A stretch of 64,000 nucleotides of DNA, from contig OX485803.1 in the NCBI GenBank assembly GCA_950295325.1, positions 12,894,001-12,958,000 on the forward strand. Reading direction: 5' to 3'. The DNA is from Polytrichum commune. Lineage: Eukaryota; Streptophyta; Polytrichopsida; Polytrichales; Polytrichaceae. A model generated the notes under the pieces. That model searched no databases and was not told where the DNA came from. It saw nothing but the letters and a program-made list of their open reading frames with translations. Of this stretch, positions 55,786 to 64,000 are shown one piece after another; the stretch's first letter is position 1, and every line of letters starts with the position of its first letter. Position numbers and translations under genes: made by a program.

Positions 55786-57986
55786 CTAACTTAGCTTTTC
55801 AGAAGCGGTGTATGATAGATAACATGGAACAAAGTGGAATGGTGACAATCGTCCTTTGATTTTGAGATTTTGCCGGTTCGTAACTCTTGACAACATTACA
55901 TAAGTCAGCCCTGGGGCAAAGACATTGCAGATGTCTACCACCACATTTGTGGAAATAGTGGCGCCTTATGACTTATGGCCAGTCATTGCGTATGCAAGCA
56001 CAATTGGAAATCCACTTTTGTAGAACTTTTTACCAAATGTATACACATGTTGGAAGGTAGTACGTTTCAGGAGCATGTGCTTAGAAGTGTTTTTGACTTC
56101 GACGGCAATGCTGGTAACATTTTGTGCGCTGTCCACATTGATGCTTTTTACAGTTGCAGTAGCTCCGTTTACTGCACCTTTTGCAAGGCTTACATTTTCA
56201 ATGAACATAATGAGTGCACCCACAACAACAAGATGAATATGGTCAAAGTGCGGGTCGTCAAGCCAATGTTGCATATTGTCTTCTGGCACTACATTGCTGT
56301 CCAAGTTTACACGCACTGTTTCCGACTGATCAATTTTTTTTTTGAACACAATGTCATTGTACATTATCACATCCTGGCGATGAGAACATAATATGGTTGT
56401 GTCTGCATAATGTGGCCCGTCAACTCCAGTTCGTTGACAAAACATGTCGACAATGTGGCTTCAATTTCGGATTCTGTTGGTTTTCTATCTCGTATGATGT
56501 TTAAAAACTGCAAGTAAGTTGGATCAGTTGCGTGACGCACTGATATTTGTAGTTTGTGCTGCAGTACACTGGCCCAACATGGAGCGGAACTAATGTGGCA
56601 ACATCTGCAAATAATATCTGGGGCTTTTGGAGCATGCATACATATTGCTGGTAGTTGTGCAAGGTCTCCGACAAGCAGCACAAGCTTGTTGCAAAATGTG
56701 TTGCTAATTGTGTCTCTACATGCTTGTTTGAGGCAATGTTCAACCGTGCATAGCATATAGCTAGTCATCATAGATATTTCATCTATGACAATTACGTCTG
56801 CACTATGTAAACGCTCTAGTACAGTGGATGGCTCTAGCAGTGGTGACAAGTAACCTCGTGATGGAATACGAAACAATGTATGTGCTGTGGATGCAGTTGA
56901 GGACAGTTTCAAAGCTGCAGCACCTGTTGTAGCAGACAACAATATAAGTTTATTTTGTGTTTGAAAGTATTGAGCCAAATATTTAACAAAAAATGTTTTT
57001 CCACTTCCAGGTGTTCTAGTTAAAACGTGCAACCCTCTTGGATTTTGAAGAATGGCATGGAATACACGTTGTTGGTCAGGTGTAAGCATCATGTCTGAAA
57101 GCTGAATATAAAAAACATGGTCTTTTGGTCTACTGAGACGATGCAATGAAGGAGGGGTCAATTCGTGTGGAATATTTTCATTGTTAGAAATGTTTAATGG
57201 ATCGAGGAATAGATAGTCTTGCAAAAGTCGATCTAAAAGTTGTGCATGTTTTTCGGTCTCAATAAGGTTTCGATGAGCATACTGTGACAAATAGTTTTGC
57301 ACTGCTTGGACATCAGGAAGCAAACCTCTAATATAACATTCAAGGAGGTAGTTCTTGTTTGTGTTGCGCTCAGACAATAGTTGTCTTTCATCTCTGAATG
57401 TAAAGTTGCGGAGGAGAATGTTGAAGAAGAAACCCTGTGTATTGTGTGTGGGATGGAAGTCAGTAAATCTTGTTACCTTTGTGGTCTCGTACAGATAGAA
57501 TCCAAATATGTCGACCCCATAGCATGTCATGTTCGGTTTTTGTATTCTGTCAGTTTCAAATCTTTCAAAGTACTGAAAAAAAGTCATGCTCCCAAAAACA
57601 ATTGGTCTGTTGCAATATGCGTCGATGGGATGGACTCCAAGCACCCTGGATTTGGTAACCAACTTTGTTCGTAGCATAGGTGGATTAGAATCAATGTACT
57701 TCACAATTCGGTTTTTTTGGATTACCGGGATGTGAAGGCAAGCCAGTGCTGCTTCTACAGGGAAAATTGGCTTCGATATAATGAGTGAGGAGATTAATTG
57801 CAGTTGAGAATTTGAGGCACCTTGTAGACCCAAACGTTCAGCGTTTGTTTTATCTAATTGTATAGGTCCATGTGGCTCAGATTTCATCGCATACTTCAAC
57901 AAATAGTACGACCAATAAGTTGTATTAACTCTTTGCAAATTGATATGTGCACCCCAAAGTAGCAAAAGAGTTGCATGGTATGGCAC
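55786..57986 (-). pseudogene. Helitron Pif1-like helicase part, interrupted
   Basis: A 539-codon ORF (56367-57986) contains Walker A TRTPGSGKT, Walker B ADVIVIDEISMM, and LVLLVGDLAQLP. A frameshift near 56400 leads to a second frame with SLAKGAVNGATATV and VLAYAMTGHKS. A TAA falls exactly at the Gln of the HKSQG motif. The same frame then continues with FAPGLTYVMLSRVTNRQNL and ends near 55786. The first Gly of the Walker A motif is Arg here. Three separate defects show that it is dead. Confidence 0.85.
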
Positions 57987-58022
57987 AACATTGCGGTCTT
58001 CATTGCGGGATTTATAGTAATC

Positions 58023-59753
58023 TCATATTCTTGTATCAACATTGTACGTTGTCTGCTCTTCTGTATGCGATGGAAAAGGAAACCCGTATTTGCATGTGCC
58101 ATGGCTTTTTTTATGATGACATCGTGAAGTACATATATGCAGTTGTTTTCTCATCACTGTTTTGAACAAAGTGTTTTGCTCAGTATCAGTAGGCTCAATA
58201 AAATTGCCTGATGTAGAGTCAAATACTGTAGGAACGCTTGCAGTTATTTCGTTTGCAACACGTTCCAAGTCTGCATGTTCTATCCACAACATTATGTGTG
58301 CATGCAAGGAACCACGAAATTGTATTTCATAGCGAACGACGTATTCTTTCACACGTCCTAGTATACAAGGTCCCGAAAGTATGTAATCATGGAGGAATTT
58401 TTGAACGCGTGAGTGAAATAAGGAAGCATATTATACAGGACAATCTTTCCATATCATGGACTTATCGATTTGTTGGACTATTTGTTCTATATCTGCAACA
58501 TCCTCCCATTGGAGAGAGTTTGCTTCGTCGGTTGTTAATGTAAGGAACATGTCAGACATTCCAAATTTATCAACCATTGCGAGTAAGTCTTTTAGTTGAG
58601 ATTTATGCCAACGTGGAGTGCCTTCAATAGAGGATGGAAGACTATATTTTGTAACGTGTTGCAGTACTTCAGCTTCATTCATATGCGGGTGTGCATGTTG
58701 GGTTTGTTTGATATCTTTCTCCAAACATTGCTAAGAAACTTCCTTCAATAATTGCACGGATTGTCGTATATCATATATGTATAGCAAATATGATTTGTAT
58801 AGAGTAAAAGGAGAGAACAATGTAGTCATCCGATATTTCAGGTATTCAGAGAGTGTAGTCCGACCATCGTAGGCTCCATGTCCATGTGGAAATAAGAAAG
58901 GAAACAACGCACTCTCAAGTGTCATGCCTTCCAATTCGACATTCAATATATTTCTCCTGAATGTGATAGACTCCCCTCTAGTGTCAGACCGTGAACCATT
59001 TCAAAAATGGACATTTCCTATTGTGAAAAAATCGGCATGTTTTCTAGGCTATGTTTGTGTGCGCATGTCAAACATGAATGCAAGATCGTACACATCCCTA
59101 GGAACGTCCATGGTTGGAAATGACATCGAGTGTGTGCCAGTGTTGGCAATAATAGGTTGAATCACATCTGGTGTAAGAATACACATGCTCGTGGTCTTTT
59201 CTGGTTGTTCAAAAATCGTCATGTATTTTTGAAAGAATGGGTTTGTATGCATGTTTTGAGACAACAATGGGGTCAAAGATGACACCAAATTCTCAATTGT
59301 TTGGGATACATCAGAGTTCTTAGTCCAACCAAATAAAGGACTATTAAGAAGACTGTCAGAAACAATTTTGCCAGTGTTGAATCCCCAATCTATAGATTGC
59401 ATGTGCACACCAATGTCCATGAACGACAACAACTGCACGTACAGAGGATTCAACGTGACAATAGACTTCATATACACTGGTGGCTGGTACACTACATAAA
59501 GGGCATGAGGAGGATTCTTTCTATTTGAATGACATTGATTACAAAGAATCATCTTGTCCCCCGAGGCGTTTGTCGTGTGTTTTGTAATGTATGTGTTTGT
59601 TGTACCGTACGGGGTACATCCTTGCATTGGTGCTACCCCATCGAGATATGTATTGTGAAGGAAGCGGTACTTCTTATTGCAATTACTTAACTTCGTCACA
59701 CCACAAATTGCACAGCAATGCAAGTCTTTGAAAAAATATTTAGTTTGTTTCAA
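58023..59753 (-). pseudogene. Helitron Rep (HUH) N-terminal part, interrupted
   Basis: ORF 59049-59753 has paired cysteines (CCAICG, LCNQCHSNRK) and aligns in position with the N-terminal zinc region. 58731-58946 holds the SALFPFLFPHGHGAYDG type motif. 58431-58724 holds the Helitron_like_N block with PRWHKSQLKDLLAMVDKFG and DMFLTLTTDEANSLQWED. 58023-58352 carries the HUH motif RGSLHAHIMLW and the following CTSRCHHKK ... CKYGFPF. Stops or frameshifts separate these pieces. The protein nicks and joins single-stranded DNA in rolling-circle transposition; this copy cannot make it whole. Confidence 0.8.
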
Positions 59754-60188
59754 CCAAGAACATTACAAATCACTTCTATGAAGCCAACAGCGATCCCATG
59801 GTTGAAATCGTTTCATACGTCTTATTCTTAGTTTCTCATGCACATGTTTTTTTAACCTCATGGTTAATTCTGGTGGAGCTATGGTGTCAACTAAAAGTCA
59901 TGACTTGAATCGCAGCCAAACTGTGATATTCGATGAGATGCCATTTAGCCAAGTAACTTGTCAACTACATATAGTTACAGCATCAGACTTACCAGAACTA
60001 TTGGATGTTTGTTCATAGTTCTATATAAATCGAGGTTTGCTCTCAAAAACAGCAATGTGACATGGCTTTCGGTATCTCACTTGGTCAAGCCAACAACTTT
60101 TGTTCACAAGTCATTGAAACTGCTCAATGGAGTCTCCCCTTCAAGAAATGTTTGCAAGTCCTTTTCTGCACACTGGTGAAGACGCTCT

Positions 60189-60247
60189 AATCCAGCCTCC
60201 GCTTCACCTATCATATCAAATAATCAATACTATTGATAATACATCCA
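60189..60247 (+). repeat. Direct repeat, copy 1
   Basis: Contains CCTCCGCTTCACCTATCATA and ends in TTGATAATACATCCA; repeated with about two mismatches at 61350-61408. Confidence 0.85.
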
Positions 60248-61349
60248 CAAGAACCGCAAATAGTCTAGACTTCAAGCAATTCAAGGTACCTATATAATGT
60301 TATCAATGAGCTGGTCAGAACCTAGTATTAATGAATATGCCGCAAATGGGAAAAAAAGCAAGACACAACCACCTTTGAAGACCCACAAAATTAGTGTGAG
60401 ATGAATAGAAAATCCAGATTCTGTCTGTAGTCAATTTCCTCATGATTTTCGGTGTTCATAGGAATCAAAGTGAAGATTCTCTTTCTCATTGAATAGTCCC
60501 CCCCAATTATGTGACTATTGTGCCTAAAATGTTTAGCGAATTTGGAGGACGTAATTCAAATCCCTCTAAACACATGATGCCATTGTTTGGTCTATTCTTA
60601 TATCCAAACCTAACCACACATCACTCAAAACATAGGTGCATGTTTAAGATGAGTGACCCAATTAGGCACGCTGAACTTACCTCACAAATTCTTCCCCAAC
60701 TCAGTCTGGCCCAGCTTCCCCAATTGCAAGGTCACATCTCCCACTCTCGAGCTCTCCGCCTGCGTGGTTGGTTACCTCAATCTAAAGTCCAACCTCCTTC
60801 TTAAACAAACCCTGAAACAGGAACACAATTCCCAATGTCAAATACCAACGGACACCACCGCATCTCTGACATTCAACTTCCAAAAGACCTTTCACTCTTG
60901 CAGAATGAATATGGACCAAGTTACCGTCCGACACTCTCAAACAGACTACAGATGTTCTCAATCAGGTGTAATCGAAACTCAGCAAAGAGCCTCGGACTCT
61001 CCAATTTCGGTGGAACCATGAACTCACATCAAATCATTAAATCACAGTGTCACAATGTCACACACCTAGAATCTGAAGATCATCACCACAATTCCAGTAT
61101 CCAAATTCTAGTCTGCCAACCAATCCTCCAGGTTTACATATGCCGAATGAATCAAGGCCGCGGTCCACACCCTGGACGTCCTAAGAAATGCTAGAATTCA
61201 AAATGTCAAACCAATAGACACCACACCCTCCTTCTGAAATTTCAACTTGTACAAGGCATGTCTTTCACACCATCACAATGTAGATGACCCAAAGTCACCC
61301 GTCCCACACTCTCTCCACATAAAACAAAAAACAGGCCTACGGATTCTAT

Positions 61350-61408
61350 AATCCAACCTCCGCTTCACCTATCATATCAGATAATCAATACTATTGATAA
61401 TACATCCA
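61350..61408 (+). repeat. Direct repeat, copy 2
   Basis: Second copy of the 59-bp segment, 1161 bp downstream of the first. Confidence 0.85.
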
Positions 61409-61699
61409 TTAAGAAACTTCTCTACCATCAAACCATTACCGAAATGCAACAATGCGCAGCCAATTGCAGAACTTGAATTATACAAAAGCGTTGTGTGCTT
61501 ACCAAGACGAGTCACCATAATAAAGGACGGTGATGCCGCATGTGCAATAGCATCTGAGAAGAAATTGATGAAGTCCGATGATCCGACTTTGAACATCCCT
61601 GCGAACAGGAAAATACATATTTTGAAAAATGTCTATTTTGAAGCTTTGTGGTGCATTTGAGGTTGGCTATAACGTGGGTGGTTGCTATGTGCACTTGGA

Positions 61700-62560
61700 A
61701 TGAAATTAGGATATTCCAGCCATCTTCATGGCCTTGGCTTAACTCAATTTTCTTCAAAATATTCAATAACATCCAAGCCATCGCCAACCTCCAATCCAAA
61801 TCATGTGCACAAGAAAGCTTAAAATGGAAGTAGCCTAGTGCACATCGGCCCTCATCATGGAGTTGGGTTAACTCAAACTTCTTGAAGATCTACAATTTAA
61901 TTGCACGTAGCAACACCAAATCCATAGGCAACCTCAAATGCACCTCAAATCCACAACAAAGCTTCACAAGAGGACATGACATTGTGCACATCAGCCCTCT
62001 TCATGGTGTTGGATTTCGTCAACCTGCTTCCAAAACCTCGATTACAGTTCACATAGAAACAATGAGTCCACCTCTCATACACAACTAAGCTCCAGAAAAG
62101 TTCATGTCCACATCAGCCCTATTCATGATGTTGAATTCCTCAACCTACTTCAATTATTGCAATTTGGGCGCACATAGCGGGACCCAAGCCATAGCCAACC
62201 TCAAAATCATAGCCAACCTCAAAATGCACAACGAAGCTTCAAAATGGACAAGACATTGTGCACATCAGCCCACTTCGCGGCCTTGGGTTTAATCAACCTA
62301 CTTCTAAATTTTCAAATATAGTGCACAAAAATACAACGCATCCACCTCAAATGCTTAACAAAGCTTCCGAAAAGGACAAACAATGTGCACAAAGCACCAC
62401 CCATTCCATAGCCACCTCAAGTCCACCTCAAATGCACAACAGAGCTTCAAAATGGACCCGACATTGTGCACATCAGCCCTCTTCATGGCCTTGAGTTTTA
62501 CTCAAACTTCTTTCGTAAAAGTAAGAGAAGATAGCACCCCTGAAGCCATAGCCAATCTCA
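61700..62560 (+). repeat. Diverged tandem repeats with CACATCAGCCCTCTTCATGG
   Basis: The landmark, followed by CTTGG or GTTGG and TCAACCTACTTC-like text, recurs at about 61715, 61845, 61993, 62112, 62258 and 62468. Each unit also has ACCTCAAATGCACAACA and AAGCTTC-AAAATGGAC. Spacing is 120-210 bp. Confidence 0.6.
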
Positions 62561-62696
62561 AACCCCCAACAATTGCAATAAAAATCCTAAAGAAAGGTTC
62601 CGGAGGGCACTCACTCACCATAGCCCAGATCGCTCTAACATCAACACAGCTCCGGGCTTCTCATCCAACACTACGTCTCCGGAGCTTCCACTGAGA

Positions 62697-62850
62697 AAAC
62701 AAACAACGGATAGGCTCGCTTGAATATGTAGAGACTCCACTGGCAATTGATGCCAAAGGTAGATTAGGGGACCCAAGGACTCCTGCAACAACTTCTCCTT
62801 TGTCCAGTAAACCAAGAGCAATGGCGTATTGAACTCCTCTCACAAATTTG
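62697..62850 (-). pseudogene. SAL1/HAL2-like 3'(2'),5'-bisphosphate nucleotidase fragment
   Basis: The minus strand reads FVRGVQYAIALGLLDKGEVV, then AGVLGSPNLPLASIASG. This is the block after the metal-binding DPIDGT motif in SAL1-type phosphatases (FVRGDQYAVALALL ... GVLGCPNLPL). The DPIDGT part is not found directly upstream. The conserved Asp of GDQYA is Val here, and the frame becomes atypical after EPIRCLF. I read it as an isolated exon fragment, probably captured. Confidence 0.62.
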
Positions 62851-62929
62851 TAACTCGCGACATAGCCAACACGAGACGAGCCTCGTCTTCTTACAGAAAT
62901 ACGAAAGCAACGACGCCTTGAATTCAACG

Positions 62930-64000
62930 TCGCCTTGAATCCATCGCCAAAAGCTCCGGTTAAGTTTCACTTCAAAATCGATGGCAGACATGAAAATAAA
63001 ATTTAATCAGACGGACATCTACAAGCTGAATCCTCGATGTACAAGCTGAAAACGAACATCTACGGCACACATGAAAAAGTTTTGAATCGGACGGACAGAA
63101 ATGGAAATGTGACGTGGCCTCACGAGAGGGCTGGAATCCATTCCATGGGCTCATATACTTCTTCTCGACAATCTGTCACGTATCTCAAAAATTATGAGAT
63201 TCAAGAGGCATGTTCCACCCAACCTTAGAGCTTATATACTAGATACTACTATGAGTTGAGGCCACCTCCAACTAGTAGTTAAGTATATGCTAGCGAGCTC
63301 TCCCTCCATGCCTTTAGGATAACTCTAAGTGCACTTAACTAATGGTCGTTACTTATGAGGTAGAACCAAGTGTAAAACCATAGCTTCAACTAGTTAACTC
63401 CCTTTACCTTTAGGACTGCTAGAGCACTTAGGGTAGTGCCTCTAGTCTTCTAGTAAAGGAGTCCTAGTTGAATGAGAGGTTGTAAATAAACAATAAACAA
63501 TAAATATGTAATACACGTTACACAATCCACATTCTATGGAACAACGCCAAGGCAAACAATGTGCAACCCGAACCAGACATTTTCATAATATGAAGTAGAT
63601 CTCAACATACCGATTTAATAATTAAAATATCTATGATATTAGATATTGTAGTATATTATGATATGAAAATATATTATCTCTACACATAAAAATGAAGTTT
63701 CATCATGGAATATCAAGTATTAACAATACGCACTAATTTTCTGGGTTGGAAACTAGTGTATGCTTGCATTATGATCCCTAAAAACACAAAAGTGTGGAAA
63801 TAAGCTCAATATTGGGCCATGGCATTTACCATGTTATGTTGTTGTTTATGATTTTTTTTTCTTTGGATACATGTATCATCATATAGAACCGAAAAATGTT
63901 GGTGATTCAATGGGTTCCTTAAGAACATTCTTCATGAATGGCATTATTACACCATAAGCAATGATTGTTCCAACCTTGAGAATCCATTAATAGTTGTTTC
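62930..64000. other. Right end of window, no gene seen
   Basis: AT-rich sequence without a supported gene or clear repeat. Confidence 0.4.

Larger units (their letters stand above)
55786..59753 (-). mobile_element. Degenerate Helitron with RepHel gene
   Basis: A minus-strand Rep-helicase coding region in several broken frames marks an autonomous-type Helitron now decayed. The true ends (5' TC, 3' hairpin plus CTRR) were not identified, so the limits given are those of the coding remnant only. Confidence 0.8.
59754..61699. other. Spacer with a 59-bp direct repeat
   Basis: No gene recognised. Contains two copies of a 59-bp segment at 60189-60247 and 61350-61408, otherwise unremarkable AT-rich DNA. 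Confidence 0.4.

Overview
The window looks like nuclear DNA of a land plant or close green relative. It has GT-AG introns, AT-rich spacers, many repeats and MITEs. Gene families recognised are a plant-type lipid/dolichyl-diphosphate phosphatase (LPP-gamma), an ankyrin-repeat Raf/ILK-like kinase, the membrane half of an MTP12/ZnT5-like zinc transporter, and fragments resembling UAP56, 2-oxoglutarate dehydrogenase E1, ASHR1 (MYND) and SAL1. Nothing is bacterial or organellar in organisation. I cannot name the species.

Layout. 0.4-0.9 kb: last exon of the LPP-gamma gene (+). 2.1-7.0 kb: MITEs and degenerate repeats. 7.9-10.5 kb: repeat-rich leader and intact two-exon ankyrin-kinase gene (+). 14.7-17.6 kb: eight consistent exons of an MTP12-like gene (-), preceded by diverged repeats to 19.6 kb. 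20-25.6 kb: mostly empty, with a UAP56-like first exon. 25.6-36.4 kb: Element A. 36.9-39.6 kb: two unidentified minus-strand gene models and an OGDH fragment. 42.3-54.9 kb: Element B. 55.5-59.8 kb: a MYND exon fragment and a decayed Helitron. 60-64 kb: repeats and a SAL1-like fragment.

The main discovery is a pair of large terminal-inverted-repeat DNA transposons, A (about 10.8 kb) and B (about 12.6 kb). They are clearly related but well diverged, and lie in opposite internal orientation. Each carries the same divergent gene pair: a Mutator-like transposase (GCM/WRKY-like zinc finger, D-D-E core, SWIM finger) and an intron-rich gene fusing a ParB-like domain to a permuted beta-class (CcrM/HinfI-like) DNA methyltransferase-like domain with altered catalytic motifs. 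Between the divergent genes, both elements hold a tandem array with a unit of about 127 bp. The unit sequences are unrelated, but each unit contains a strong palindrome or hairpin. Extra small basic, acidic or Cys/His ORFs also occur in the elements.

How the parts may work together (inference): the transposase moves the element by its TIRs (shared core TGAGCGTAGAGCG). The ParB-methyltransferase-like protein may recognise the palindromic array or element DNA, to mark it, bridge it or protect it from silencing. Both copies are damaged. A's transposase has a 49-bp duplication and lacks its last exon, and A's ParB gene has one stop. B's transposase model is intact, but B's ParB-MTase gene has two stops. 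B could still supply transposase.
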